A DNA stretch of 64,000 nt from Limonium bicolor (GCA_023374045.1 CM041779.1:266734131-266798130); one strand, 5' to 3'; shown: positions 33,288 through 47,777, counted from the first letter of the stretch. Numbers and translations: made by a program. The notes: generated from the letters alone by a model not told the origin.

Positions 33288-36200
33288 TACAATGACTACC
33301 CCGTCCTACTCTCGAACGGCTTCCAGCTCTCTGTACCTGAAACAGGAAAAGAAGAGAAAGGGTGGCCCCCAAGGGGCTCAGCACCTTTGCTGGTATGGTA
33401 ATCCCGCAGCCCACATGCTACCGGGCCACGCACAACTAGTTGTCGTCTTAGCATGCAGTTGATTATATTTAGATCATGCATACAAGCCATAAACACACAA
33501 CACTTTGCATACACCCAACAATAGGGCTCAAAATATATCCAACACATCCACACTTAACAAATCATCCAATGATTCCTTTAACCCTAGAGTGGTTCTCCTC
33601 TAAAACGGAGCTACTTCCTTAATGAACGACACGTACCCATTAATCGGGTTATCCTTAACGCCTCTTGTCACAAACTGGGATTCATTTCCATGATCCACAC
33701 ACTCCATTTCCTACAACATATCTCATTCCTCACATAACAAAACATAACAAAACTTTTCTCGTTTCGACATACACGTGATAACATCGCATTCATTTTGAAC
33801 ATCTAACGTATACATATCATAGCATAGCAAGGGAAATTGCCTAGCACCATAGCAACTCATAACACCATAAGATTGGTTCACACAAGGAACCTTCCACCAT
33901 AGTTAGTATATATAGTGAGCCTAGAGATTATTGCCAATCTCATGCTAAGCTCGTTACCAACCTCGTTACCGTCCAGTTATATCGAACGGTTAACTTAAAC
34001 CCAAGGTGTGTCGGATATAGTAATCCCAAGCACACCGAAATAACATTCATATGCCCCTGTGGCCCGACGTGAGTCAGTATTTAGCTTTGGATAAGCTAAG
34101 GGAAGGTAGAAACCAAATTGGAATACAACCTATACATACACCAAGAGAGCCGAACCGGATATGACATCGACTCCCGTCCATCACACGCGTGGCCGGAACA
34201 ACCGGACTCCTCACCCCCCATTAATACATATATACTTATAAATAAGTAGTTAGAGATCCATTATGGAGCCCACCACATCCACACACCATACGGTATCATA
34301 ACCGAGTTAAGAACACAAGGGAGGTTCACACACTTGCATACAACAACAATGTCCAACTAACTCACACATAGCCGTGGTTAGCACGTTCCCAAGGTTTGGC
34401 CGTCAACTCCGAATACCGAACACTCATGTGTTCCTAGATTTGGTTAGCTAAGGTTTAACACATATTTGAGGTTAAATGGTATCGGAGGCCAGATTCGCCA
34501 CATAAATGAATTACTATAAACTCATTACATGTTTTAATCTTACAAGGTGGCAACACTCAGTAAAACATATTGGCATACAAGCCGGTGTAATCCGGTAGGA
34601 CACAGGTTGCAAGAAAACCATACCTGTCACCGGAGTCCACTTTACCACGCCCACTTATGTTCCTCGAGCAATTCTCGAACAACTGACAACATTGCATGTA
34701 TTTTTATTAACATTGGGGTAACATGTTTATTTAAAGTCTAATGCTTATAACTTTTCCCCGTTAACTTGGTTAAGTAACTTTACATATTTAACATGTTTCA
34801 CTCTTTCATTTTACTTCAACCTTTCACCCACCAAAATGTGACTATAACTCACCTAACATGTCCTACACAACCTTATAACATCATTATCCATCAATCCCCA
34901 TCATTAGACATTTTTTAATAGCCTAAAACAATGTTTTTATAGTGGTCCGGGACTTGGTCCCTAACTTAAGACCCGGACCAAAAGCAAACTCCACTCTCGG
35001 CCTTTAAAATGGGGTGGTCCGGGACCTTATACAAGGCCTAAGTCCCGGACCACATCCTTATATGACTCTCGGCCTATTTTACACCCCTGGTCCGGAACTT
35101 TAACCATAACCTAGGTCCCGGACCAAACCTACAGAATTGATAAAATGTCATTTTTCAAATGTTGTTACCTTAGTTTTCCACCTCCATTAATTACCCAAAC
35201 TTCATACATGAACTTAGGCATATTCTAATACCAAAATATCACTTTGATTCTCCTTACAACATTGTCTTTTTTTTTTTGCATAATTTTGGGCCGTCCGACC
35301 CACCGTCCGACCCACCGTCCGACCCACAGCTGGGTCGGACCATTCCAGAAACTTTTCCCGTCTGCTAAATACTCATGTCCGACCCATGTCCGACCCAATC
35401 ATCTGGGTCGGACCATTCCAGAAACATCAACGGGTAACTTAACAGAGGCTGTCCGACCCACCCTGGGTCGGACCACTGGGTCGGACAACATCAGAAGTTG
35501 TCCAAAACTTGTCAAATTTTCTCCAAACTTTTCCTCAAGCCTCCTAATGTGTTCTAACATCATTTGGCACCCTTAACCCTTCACATAACATCCATAAAAC
35601 TCATTTATAACTCCTTAAACACTTACTCTCTTCTTACCAAAATTCCAAACACTTATATTGTTTTCTCCTTGAGATTTCTAAGTGGTATTTTACCTATAAT
35701 GACCACTATACCAAGGTGTTTCCTCTACTCCTTAACATCATCTCTCAAGCTTCTTTTCTTACTAACTAAACCTCATTTTTCACATCTTACCTATACGTCA
35801 CTTATTCCTTGGATATCAACATTACATGAACCTTAAACAACTTCCTAGTTCACCAAAACTTCCTTAAAACACTTAGAACTTCCTACACATTTTCCCAAAT
35901 TTGGCCATAGCTTCTCTAGTATATACTCACATCCAAACACTTAGGTTTTTACCTTAATTCATTCAAGAACACCTAAAATCCATCAAACACATTTTTATAC
36001 ACAAACTTCACACATTTAGCACTACATCACAATATAGTGCATAACTTAAATTGCTTGGCACTTAGGCCCTTAAATAACATGGCTCTTAGGCCCTTAAATC
36101 GCATAAACCTTAAACACTGAATTTCCACAATATATAAGCCTTTGACCTGCAATTACACACACCAAGACATATGTTCCTTTACTAGTCTCCTTGAGAACAC

Positions 36201-37763
36201 CTTACTAAGTCATTCACCATTTGCTCTTTAGGTAGTTTTAGCAAGCATTATAAGCTCATTTCTCCTAAGGCATTACACCACATTGAGATAGCATGTTTAC
36301 CTCTTTTCCACTCAAACTTCTTTCTTGTTTCCTCTTAAACCGGTAAGGCATTTCTTTCCTTGTCAACTACTAAACAATATACCAACATTGAAATGAGTAT
36401 ATAAGCTTTATGCTTCATCTCACTGTAAACCCTAGGTTTACATATATTATCTTAAGGTATTAAAATGATTGTTTTACCTTGGAATGGAAAGAGAGCTTGA
36501 ATATATATCAAGAGAGGACTCCACCAAGCCCTTGGAAGATTCAAATGAAGCTAAAACAAGCAAGGTAAAGACACCATGGTAAGGTGAATTTTCGGCCATG
36601 TACTAAAAGGAGAGGAAACTTGATTTTTCTTTGAGATTCCTTACCTAGAAGCAAAGGAGAACAATAATATGTGAAAAGGTGAGCTCAAGCTCCATCAATG
36701 GTGAATCTCCTTGGCACCGAAATTGAGTTCTTGAAGATTTGAAAAGATAGAAGTGTAGAGCTTGCTCCAACTAGAAGAATGGTGGTCTTGGAATTGAATT
36801 TGGACCATGGAGCTAGGAGTTACAAGTGGTCAAAGATGGAAAACAATGGTGGTGTTGGTGTTGCTGTAGCAGCTCGTAAAAGAGAGCAAGAAGGGAGGTT
36901 GGAAACGTGTGAAATGAAGGAGGAAAGGAGAAATGAAGATAGAACTTGCTTTAACAAGATATTTGTATTAAAAGGTAACTTTCTCCTTTTTACCTTCCTA
37001 CCCTTCCTTTCCTTAATTGATTTTTACATGGTGGTGACTCACCTTCATAAAAACCGGCCACCATTTAGTTAGAAGGGTGTTTTGGTCTTTGTTGACCAAT
37101 CAACTTACTTATAATAACATATGTTACAAACTAGCTTATAAAAGTTACTATTCACAAAAACAAAGCACATAGAAGTGAAAATTTTGATTTCCCATTGATA
37201 TAGCCACCCAAATGTGATACTATATAGTACACATGTTAATTAAAGAGTAATGATGGACATTTAGCCATTCAAAACTCATTTACAAGACAATTTTTCAAAA
37301 ACATGCTTTAAGACTCCTTAAAGCACATTTTGCGTTTTAACTTGTTTTCAAGCTTGGTTTTCTTTGGTAACTGATTTAATATGTTCATTAACATATTTAT
37401 AAGGTATAGGTATGACCATTAGGTCTTTTACAAATTTATCCCAAGCTTAGAGCACATTTTTGCTCCTATTGACTTTAAGGTATTTATTTGTGTTTTGTTT
37501 GGTTTCATTGTCTACCAAAGTTTCCTAAGGACTTAATTAGCCTTATAAAGTCATAATTAAACATTATCAAGTCTTGGTAGGCTCTTTGGGTCCTAACCAA
37601 GTTCACTCCAAGCTTAGAGCATGTTTTTGCTCAAACCGTGTCTTAGTGTTTTATTGTGTTTTACCATGGTTTAAATGGTTCATTTATGTTTCTAAGGCAC
37701 TTTTTAGCCTTTAAATACCATAGTTTAACATTTACACAACATACCAAGGTTTGGGGTATTTCA
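33288..37763 (-). repeat. R1 LTR, right copy, second segment
   Basis: It resumes after the duplicated CTATG (33283-33287) and ends GGGGTATTTCA before CTCAT. It matches 16202-20654 closely. It contains a donor-like site near 34622, the hairpin arrays at about 34942-35120 and 35291-35488, and no gene. Confidence 0.92.
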
Positions 37764-37940
37764 CTCATTCCACAGCAACTTCAAATCATCAATCAATGGG
37801 GCGAGGTATACATCAATATTATTACCTGGCTGCTTGGGGCCAGATATCAAAAGTGATAACATTATGTACCTGCGTTTCATACACAACCACGAAGGCAAAT
37901 TGTAGATCACTAGTAAAACGGGCCAAGTACTGTGTTGACT
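37764..37940 (-). pseudogene. tnp2: TNP2 transposase, central fragment (177 bp)
   Basis: This short stretch lies between R1 and R4, flanked by their target duplicates (CTCAT at 37764-37768, TGACT at 37936-37940). On the minus strand it reads on from the 52014 fragment: QHSTWPVLLVIYNLPSWLCM, then MLSLLISGPKQPGNNIDVYL and PLIDDLKLLWNE. These are hallmark TNP2 motifs (WPV...YNLP.WLC, PGN.IDVYL.PLI..L..LW). It is the clearest proof that R1 and R4 sit in one gene. Confidence 0.95.
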
Positions 37941-40900
37941 TGTAACACCCCTACCGTTAATGTAATGCTTACCGTCCAATCTCCTTATACATCAGATACA
38001 CGCAGCGGATACATACTTACATACAGTGGGTGATAGAATGTCGTTAGTCACCCACGTGACTAACAAGGCTACTACTTCTTCATACAGCATCGGTCTGATG
38101 GACCGGAATCCCGAGTACTACACATCTATAATACATACTCCATTCATCAATCAAATACAACAATGCTCCGCTCAATACTTACTCCTCCATAATTCATACA
38201 ATACAATATACTTAACTGAGTCTACTAGAATCCTTATACAATTATAATATCTCTTCCAAGTTCCCACATACTCACTAAGAGTCTACATCTACCCATTCCT
38301 CACGCCTACTTACTTCCTAAGTACAAGAGTGTGCCGCCGGTCTCCTACCTTGACCACATTCGCTTCGGGTACCTGCACACTAAAAACGTTCCCCCTAGGG
38401 GGTCAGCTTTCGCTGCGCATGATAACCGCATACCCCGCGTACTAGTGAGGGTACACCGACCACTTGGTCGAATACATGCAGTTCATTTTCATTCAAACAT
38501 ACATGCATACATGCTCTTATACACAGTACAATAATACTTACGCAAGCATACATACATACATACACTTCATTACATACAAGGAATACAACATACCATCCAA
38601 AACATACTTACCTTCTTCCGAAATACACATACTCATTACATACACAATATACAATACTTGTTAGCTTCATTGGTCCACCCGGGTTAATCGGGTGGAGATT
38701 ACTCTTTTACTCGTTACTTCATACATACGCATAAATACTCATACATACTCATACTCTTACATACTTGCTTACTTTCTCTTACTCATGTTAAGTCGTCGGG
38801 ACCTCCGGCCCGGGGAACTACTCGGTCCCACCACCGGGATTTACTTGACTCACCAATCCGGGATGCTACCCATTTAAGGGATTTGGGCCGCGGACCAGTT
38901 TAAGAGTCAGGAATCGGATCCAACCTCTTGTGTCTCCTCATCCTCACGCGTGGCCGAAGCTATATCGGACTTCTACTCATTCCAGTTTACTCACTTAAGT
39001 TAGGAGTTAGGTAGTTAGGAATTAGCAGAAGTCATTCGTACAAGCCACATACACAATTACAATGCTCAATACTCATTTATACAAGATACAATACAATACT
39101 TAAGTACAATACAAGATTCGAATACCATTCATCATCATTCATAAATTTCATGAATTATACAAACTAGTGTCCAAGACAATAAATATCAAGAACAACATAA
39201 GTCAATCACAGGTAAGTGCAAAATAGTCCGATTCATGCATTTATCTTATTTAGGTGATCAAATAAGCACACAAATCGGGGTAACCAGATTAGGATACAGG
39301 GCATGAAGAAATCATACCTTTCACCGTTGTACTTGTATCCCAACGTTCCTCCGGTGTTCACAAATTCAAATCCTATGATATACATACAACCGAATAATTA
39401 ATCTAACTATCATTAATTTAATTCGGTTACCCTTACGCTTCCTAACTCATACTTACTAAGTCTTCACATTCTTATACTTACATTTTATTTACTTACTTTT
39501 CATTGCTTAACAATGGTATACTTGTATATATATGCACATATGTATAGGTGGGTATACATATACATATATATATATACTAACCATAGTCTTATAGTTTTTT
39601 TTTGTAAGTTTTGACTCGACCGACCCACCCTGGGTCGGACCCATGGGTCGGTCGGGTGCAGAGACTTCGATTACAGAAAATTCTGGCCCGACCGACCCAG
39701 CCAGGGTCGGTCCATTGGGTCGGTCCGTTACAGAAGCAATCCAACTAACAATTTCCACTCGACCGACCCAGGCAGGGTCGGTCCCCTGGGTCGGTCGGAT
39801 GCAGAAGCATTTCCGACTAAAAGTTTCTACTCGACTGACCCAGTCAAGGTCGGTCCCCTGGGTCGGTCGGATGCAGAAGCTTCCGAGATTGCAGATTTTC
39901 GGGTCGACCGACCCTGCTAGGATCGGTCATAGGGTCGGTCCAGCCCAGTACCCATTTTAATTACTTAGTTTGAATCCCAAACTCTACTCAATTCCCACCC
40001 AATCTTTTCCTACTCATTTCCACATGTTTCCTACATGTTTAAACAACATTTAAATCCTCTAATTCACCTTAGTTCATCCATCAAATTTATTGCTAAATCC
40101 ATCAATCCACTTACACAATTTTCCTCACTTCATTCCAGCACTTATACCTATTTTCTTTGTTCATTGCTACAGATTTTTAAACTCAACATTACCATCCAAT
40201 ACTTTCTCAACCAATGCCCTTCCTTGCATTCCAAGTACATTACCTTACCATGCCAATTCATTTCCAAGCAATTGCACCATCTATACCCAAGTCCAACATT
40301 CATTTTACCAATTCTTGCACACTAATCTTTCCTAACTTCTCCAATGCATATTAATACACTTTGCTACAGATTTTACACTTCTTACTTCTCATACTACTAC
40401 TACCATTCTATTGCTACTAAACATCTCTACTAACTCCAATACACACCTTGGTTTTCCCATTTACCAAGTCATCCATACATGTACATATTCCTACCAAAAT
40501 TTGGCCATAGTTCATCTACTTTTCTTACTTATCCATACACACATTTTCTCACCAAATTCATACCTATTCTAGCCAAACCACAAGGGTTCTACCAGCACAC
40601 ATACAAATACAAATTCCTCAATATTTTCTCCGTCCACAATTCCAATACACATACACATCACATTTGGCTCCAAAGCCTGTAATTCACATACTAGTTCACA
40701 AATACCCAAAATTCATAATTCTCAATACTAATACAAAGTTTTGGGTTCTTTAAGTAGTTTATCCATTCCCACTACTCTAATGCATTAAAATTAACATTAG
40801 TAAAGAGCTCTTACCTTGAGCTTATAATTTCTTCATCCCTTTTCCCATTTCTCCTCTTCTTTCTTTCTTGCCCAAATCGGCCATGTGGGGAATGGAGTTT

Positions 40901-42140
40901 CCAAACTCCATTCCCATCACCCAATGAACACAAAACAACTACAATTAATATACTAACCTTTAATTTAATGCTAGTTCATTGAAATGCTTAAAGCAAGATT
41001 TCTAGGGTTTACCTTTGGAGAGTTTTAGAAGGGGTTTTAGCCCTTGGTTCAGGGAGGTGAATCCACCACCATTGCAAGGTTGATATTATGCTCCAAAGAG
41101 AGAGAAAAATAGAGCATTACAAATGGGGCAAAAGTCGGTTATGAAGGAAGGTGAAGAAAACATGAGTTTTTCATGTAGATTTTTACCTCAATGGAGAGAG
41201 AAGACTCAAGCTACCCATTGGTGCTATTTTCTCTTTGAATGGGGAAAACCCATGGAGATGAAACTCATCCTTTTCGAATTTTGAAAAGAGGGAATGATAG
41301 AGGAGGATGAGGGGATTACAAATATGTGATTAATTTTGAGTTTGGAGCTTACATGAGGATGGAGCATGAGGTTGAAGGAGGGAAGCCATTAGAGCTTCTT
41401 GTGGAGCTCCAAAATTGCAGCAGCCAGAAGAGAGAGGGAGAGAGAAATCGATGGGGGGAGAGGAAAGAGAGAGATGAGTGAGTTGTGAGAGTGAGGTGAG
41501 AGGAAAAGAATAAAGTAATTCTTTTACTTTATTGCTTTTTGCTTTTGGCTCTCTTATTTAATTAGCTAGTTACATGTGTGTGTGAGGGAGTTATTTGACT
41601 CTTTAAAACCGGCCCCCTTACAGTATACTAGCTGGAGCGTTTTTCGTCTTTTACAGAAAACGCTCGTTATTTTACCCGGTTTCGGTACTGTTCACTTACC
41701 GGGCCCGTTTTCCGGAATTTCCTCGCTTAATTATTTTTATTAACTATTAAGCTCCCATAAATGCTTAATAATTATTATTTAATGATTTATAATTTTTACA
41801 GGTTCGTTTGACCACTTAAATCACGTTTTCGGGTTTTCTCGAAAAACATGCGTTAAAGCTCTATTAGCATTTTAATTTATTATTTGGATCCGTTTTCTTC
41901 AGGAGTTGTTCCCATATATTATTTAGGTCTTATTAAACCTTTGGAATCCATATAATACTCTAACCGAGGTCTCATACCTCCTATGGTCATTTAACGCTTA
42001 CTTAGCATTTTTCACCTTTTAAGCGTTTCTTTATTTCTTTTGGATTTATTTCTCCTTACCAATATTAATTAGGTACCATTAGGCCCTTAAATACGTATTA
42101 GATTAATTTTAATCCTTATGTTTAAGTTCGGGGTATTTCA
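37941..42140 (-). repeat. R4 LTR, left copy
   Basis: It runs from TGTAACACCCCTACCG to TCGGGGTATTTCA, 4200 bp. It holds the U5 hairpin (38043-38064), hairpin pair and acceptor-like site (38370-38425), donor-like site (39307-39320), TA-rich microsatellite (39522-39580), a GGTCGGTC hairpin array (39612-39945) and a purine-rich GAGAGA stretch near 41425-41480. No gene is supported. Confidence 0.92.
39612..39945. repeat. CGACCGACCC/GGGTCGGTCG hairpin array (R4 left LTR)
   Basis: Five successive inverted pairs of GACCGACCC and GGGTCGGTC, 60-75 bases apart, each followed by a GCAGAAGC- or ACAGAA-type word. The right LTR copy is at 49506-49840. Confidence 0.9.
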
Positions 42141-42176
42141 ATCTACCCCCCTTAGGAACTTTGTCCTCAAAGTTGT
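42141..42176 (-). promoter_or_regulatory. R4 3' polypurine tract with adjacent hairpin
   Basis: In the element sense CCTAAGGGGGGTAGAT directly precedes the LTR. The upstream hairpin is AACTTTG/CAAAGTT with a 4-base loop. Compared with R1 (AACTTCG/CGAAGTT) both arms have changed together, so pairing is preserved. Confidence 0.85.
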
Positions 42177-43373
42177 TCGAGGTTATGGGATTACTATACT
42201 TACTCATTCATACCCGTCTATGCCAAAGGTTATACGTTCCTCCTTCTTACAATTCCTAAATCCATCCCTCAAGGTTCTTGCATACCATACCATACCAATA
42301 TACAATAGTTACTCCAATCTGCGCTACTACTAACTATCCGGTTCCTCATTAAAAAGTTCATACATACATACATACGGTGCAAAGCTATCCCCAAAGCAGT
42401 GCAATACATATACAATTTCGCAGGCACTCCGGTCATCTCGACACAGGACTCCTCTATGTCCCGCTGCCCTTGGAATAATACAACATGCTACACTACTACC
42501 TTCTCCGGTATATGCTTCTAACAAATCCTCATTCTCAATCTAAGGAAAATCCTTTTCACAACTACTAATTAGAAATCTTTCTAAAGCATACAACTCCAAA
42601 TTTCAATTTATATTCACTACTTCTATCCTAAGCGTGACTCTTGTGACCACTTAAGGGGAGCTTTAAGAATCATTCGACCCTGATGTGATCAGCATCAGTG
42701 TTGAACTATCTTTCCACCCCAATTTGTGTTCGGTTTCCCTTGATCTGATCAGGACCAAGTTTGACTTCCCACGTCAGTTTCAACAAGCAAATAATTTGGT
42801 TGTTTTCATTTTCTATCTTTTTACTCTTCTAGTCGTGATTACGAATTCATACATCTCCAAAGGATGGAATCAGTCCATCGATCGTCCTCACTCTACTTCC
42901 CAAATGATTTACTCCGTGGTTCAATACCTAAATGCTCGCTTCATCGACTGTTACTACTTCCATTCACTACTCTTCTTCATCTCAAATATTCTAGCTACGG
43001 ACTACAGTACTATGAAATTCAGTTGTTCTCAATTCACTTCAAATGACGTACTTACGAATACACTACTCATGGCTACATTCCTCTACTACTCTTAATCCAT
43101 TCGTACTACTTCCTTAAGGGTTACAATACTTGTGGAGCTCCGTCCACTACTCATTACTCTTCTTTGCTAATACTCTTACACTGGGTTACAAGATGGGTAT
43201 ATTCGCCCTATGGTATTTGCATGTCTAATGCTTAGTTACCACAATTTCACTATGAATGAATACGTATGTTTATATAATGTAAGTACCACTCATCGAATCA
43301 ATTCTCATTTGTGCTATGCACATTATAGTTTTATGTGTTTTATTTATAAAACTTGCATTAAGCGGTTTTCGCT

Positions 43374-43408
43374 CTACCCCCCTTAAAAGGGATTACGCCC
43401 ACGTAATC
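43374..43408 (-). promoter_or_regulatory. R4 internal polypurine tract with adjacent hairpin
   Basis: The same module as in R1: TTTTAAGGGGGGTAG in the element sense next to a perfect GATTACG/CGTAATC stem (43391-43408), about 1.2 kb from the terminal PPT. Confidence 0.6.
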
Positions 43409-46400
43409 TCCCATATGTTAATATTAAACATTGGTTATTTAATTCGGGCAATCCGAAGCGTTTAGCTTCACTACGGTATACTATATACTATGCTCTGGTC
43501 AAAGGGTCTTAACCATACCAATGGTTTAGTCTTTGCACCAAGAATTCCTATATGAGTTTATTTAACTCATAATTAATTCGGTTCTAGCCTAACCGGCTTC
43601 AAGGCGTTAATAGCCATTCTATTATACTTACCAGGTATATTGTCTCCTAGCTAGGGCCCACTAGCTTCTGCTGTGCGACCCTGATAGCTTGGGTTACTTA
43701 CCCTTCGTGTTATCATTAATGTGCTATACATCACCTTTTTACCCGTCTATTATGGAAATAAGGTTTACTAGACAAATGCGGTATTCTTTTACCGTGTTTG
43801 AACTCAATGAGTTTAAGATTTATAACCAGCTCTCTGGTAATCTACTGCACCAGCTATTCGTGCTCCTACGATTATTCATTAAGTTCCTCCGGCTTATTGT
43901 CGGGCGAGGTTAAGTCACTACTCAGTTGTAGTGCTTCCTCTGTTGTCAATAGCTTTTGAATTATACCAATTCCTCTGGTTCAGTACAAGTGTCCTTTACT
44001 TGTATAACCTTGCATTTTCTATGCGTCGGTCCTTGTGACTTCTTAAGTCCCTTTTCACTCTTTTATTCCCCTGGAATTCACAACTGTGATTGTCAGTGTG
44101 TTTCACACTCTTCGTGCTCCTTTGGCCTTAGGCCGCACGGTCTGTTGCTAAGAATGATTGACTGGCTTATGCCATGTTTGTGGTGAAAAGAAGGGTTTAC
44201 TACAGTTTACATTCTCCATATCCCTAGCCATCCCATTAGGTCATTAGTTGCACAAGTGCAATGCCAAAACACCCAGTCATACAGAGTGCAGAGGCGTAAA
44301 CGCTTGGCAGTAAGTCACTTATGTGATAGGAAGGAATATTTCTGTCTGTCTTCTCATACTTATACTCCATGTCATTATCTGCTACTTCCTCATATCGGTT
44401 GCTTGTTGCGCACCGTATTCTTACTCATTATACAACATCGTTTTTACTGTTTCTGTTACTGTGATAGTTTCTCTTTACTCATTGCCATTGTCATTGGCAC
44501 CATTCCCTTATGGTATGAATACCCTGGGGTTTCCAATGTTTGTGTGTATGGCGGTTGTCGTAGCATACCACAATATTAATATCTTCCCAATGTGGAGATG
44601 TTCTTCCATTTTAGGTTTCATGTGTAGGTTAGCTTACCTCACATTCCATCATCATTTATGATACAACTCACCAAGTATCTTGGTTGACCGAGGATGAAGT
44701 GGTTTATCGGGTTACAAGCTCTCTTGAGAGTTGGTCATTCATGGTGTGCAATGTGCACACACATTGATTGCTTTTGACAACTATTATCTTCCCAGTGCCG
44801 AGCATCGGTTATAGGCTCCAGCTGTGTAGTTTTACTTTTGTATGTACATCACCGGGACATCCCAAGAAACTTCAAGGGTTTTCTGGTCCCGTTCTCCAAT
44901 TGAGAGTATTCTATCACTGATAAATGAAAGTTCTTGTTGAGGGGTTTGTCTCCACTCATAGGTCTAATGACAAGGTTTGCTATGTTGGTGTTTACACAAT
45001 GGTCCACCACATGTTTGGGTGCATATGGAGTGTCTTACTCCTTTAAGTCGTAATGGTTTGGAAATCTCATTGCCTTATTCCATCACCCCTTGGCAATATC
45101 TATTGCGTGGTTTTATTGTTATAGTAGATGGAAGCCTTTTCTAAGGGTTCACATCATCACCGCATTGGTGGTCATCGGTTAACGAGGGGTACCTTCCCTT
45201 GGGTTTCTCGTAGTGTCCAAATGTGGACTAGGCCAATGTTGGCATTAACCTGATTCTTATGCCTCTGTGTTATTATTGCTACAGTAGGCATGAAGGGTAA
45301 TTAAACTCCGTCAACTGTATACTAGACTAGTGCTCTAGTGACAGTGACACTGAGGTGGCCATTACTCCAAGTCACCTATGATGTTGAGCTTCAATTGGGT
45401 GGTTCAATTGTCGATCTATTACTCATGTGAGGCAATATCTTTTGCAAGTCTTGTTATTTTCCAAGGTGGTTCTACAACCATTTAAACTTATACCAGGTAA
45501 CTGGTTTATGGCTTTTGAGCCCTATTGCTGCAAGCTATGCTCTTTGCAAGCTGCTTATACGTGTTTCCACTTCATGTATACCCCATAGGTTGGAGGTATT
45601 GCTGGGCTCCGTGGTAAGTCGTGACATCACGCTTCCGTTCATAGGAGACTCTTAGGCAATCTGGTGCTGATCCGTGCCTTTTGTAGACTAGGGTATTTCC
45701 TGTCAAGTGGAATCCCTTCGGTGTCTTCACCGAGTGCTCGTTCCAGCTTCTATATTCTTGTCTTGACGCTTTGTTTGACCGTTGTTAATCCAGTCACCCT
45801 TAAGGATTGCTCCTGGGTGTTGTTAGATTATGCCGTTACATCCGGCTAACGTTTATGATATGTTGTCCACTGTATCATCTTGTGGTATTGTACTTGGGTT
45901 GTCCCTTTTTGGGTTATGACGTCTCCCGTCCTTGGGTAGACTGTTTACACTTGTTCCTAGTGCTTAAGACTAGGTTTGGTATCCCCTTCAATGACGGATT
46001 ATACTTGTGGTAATCTTGGGGTTGCTCTTGGGAACTCCGCCCCGTTTAATGGGCGTTGTTAGGTTCGCGTTAGGCATTCGCCTTACTGTGTTTAGGCTGG
46101 GTATTCCGTCCAGCTGTCAGGTAGTTGCTTGGGTTATTTGAGACATATCCAATTGTATACTTACTAGTATGTGCTCTTTGCACTTCTAGTTCCTATTCCT
46201 CATTTCAGATGGACTCTCTGAGTTCCTTGATACTCGATCGTCTGAGGTGTCCAGCGTTCTGGGGTGAACTCACTCATGGTCCGTAGAACGAGTCGACTAC
46301 TTCCCGTGTGTCGCACACTACATGTATACATACGTGGGGTACCTTGTTGATACGTTACCACTTACCCAACTATGTGTCAGGCCCGCAAGCTCCTTCGGTG

Positions 46401-47534
46401 TGTGGTTGTCCATCCCGTAACGGGTACACTCGTGGCGTTCGTCACACGCCTAGGTGAAGTATTCTATTGTCAACTCCCTTGTATCATTCTTTGATACTAC
46501 CACAGTAATGCTGTTGGTCTGGTTTTAAAAATCCAAGGTTTAAAAGAAGGTTTATGGCTTTGAAAGAGAGATTTTGGGTTTTAAAAAATATGTTCGGTGT
46601 TAAAAAAGTCTCTCATGGCATAGCCATGTTTGAGGCTTGACCAAGTCGAGCTTCTCGCTGACCGGTATGTTCTAAATACAGTGGTCGGCCGTTAGGCCTT
46701 TCCAAGGTTCCATTTTCAGTGTCGGGATTTGTGATCCAGTAATTGCTTCATCGTTAGTCACGGTACATTACTGTGTACTGTGGCGTGTAGAGTTCCTTTA
46801 CTTATCTCTGTCCTTACTGCACTTGCTGGCAAGTGCGTTGATACTGGTGGTTTTTGGGTAACCTATACCGATACACGGTATGGTTTCCACTCGATTTGTT
46901 AGTCTTGCGGACTTTCCCTCGATCTATTTCGATCTATTTGGTATAACTCGCTCCTTAGGTAGCTTCTTGGTGGTCTAGACAGGATGTTCGAGTTGGGTAC
47001 TTCTCCAATCCTGGAGATTCCCACTCTATTTGGTTTAGTGTCGTATCAAGTGTGGAGTTCCCACACATCTGTGGTGGTTACTGAGCCTTCCTTGTTTAGG
47101 GTACTCTTGTAGTCTATTGGATTAGATCTCATGGGTTCTTGTAATTGCTGAGCTATATGGACAGGGTATTGCAACCTTAATGGGTCGTAGTTTTGGGAGT
47201 TATCTTGCTACCGACTATGTCCTTAGTCAGCTGATACCGTTGGGGGGTATTAAAGTATTACTACCCGTAGACTTGCGTCTGGTTCCGTTATTGATCCTTT
47301 TTCATTCCGTCGCATGGTAGTGCCTTTTTCCTCTTGTGGTGACTAGCTAGGTTTCGTGACTGCTAAGCCGTCGCCCATGCTGTTGTAAGTGTAGCGCCCC
47401 TGGTGGAGTGCTTATTCCACCCGTCCTATTAAGCGCGGGCTTGGTTGTTCAACCGGGATCCCTCACCGGGTCTTCCATTTCTTGGAATCTACGATATGTC
47501 CGGCTCTTTCCTCTTGTAGGAATAACTCATTACT

Positions 47535-47582
47535 GCCAGATCGGGTTTTCCCGAGTATGAGAGGACTTTCCTTCTCTCTGGC
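47535..47582 (-). promoter_or_regulatory. R4 leader branched RNA structure candidate
   Basis: GCCAGA/TCTGGC outer stem, TCGGG/CCCGA hairpin and a GAGAGGA/TCCTTCTC imperfect hairpin, in the same order as R1 at 24963-25009. Confidence 0.5.
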
Positions 47583-47749
47583 GTACTTTCCCAAGTTATA
47601 CCAAGGGATCTGTGGAGGGCGGGTCTGGTATGGTAGGTATCCGGTACTCACCGAGAATTCCTAACTAGCATCTCTAATGCTATCTCTTAGCCCTTAGCCC
47701 TAAGCTTCTAATTCCTAACTCGGTATTCCTAAACTCGGTATTTCCAGTC

Positions 47750-47777
47750 ATCAGAGCGACACTTCGCTCTGATACCA
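47750..47777 (-). promoter_or_regulatory. R4 primer-binding site (tRNA-iMet) within a hairpin
   Basis: Element-sense TGGTATCAGAGC at 47766-47777, with a perfect 10-bp stem over 47750-47773 and a 4-base loop differing by one base from R1. Confidence 0.9.

Larger units (their letters stand above)
15895..37763 (-). mobile_element. R1: long-LTR non-autonomous Ty3/gypsy element (LARD-like), hosting R2
   Basis: It is bounded by the 5-bp duplicate CTCAT (15890-15894 and 37764-37768) and TG...CA ends. It lies in minus orientation: PBS at 25196-25207, PPT at 20655-20673. LTR lengths are 4760 bp (left) and about 4.78 kb (right, split by R2). The internal region (20655-25212, 4.6 kb) has no gag or pol. 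The sequence just before the PPT, reading GAGGACGAAGTTC in the element sense, resembles the conserved end of Tekay/Del pol, which suggests derivation from such an element. The two LTRs look nearly identical, so insertion was recent. It must be mobilised in trans. Confidence 0.92.

Noticed and set aside
39612..39945. CRISPR-like regular repeats
   Set aside because: Units are inverted pairs with variable spacing inside a plant LTR, duplicated in the sister LTR; there is no spacer-repeat structure.
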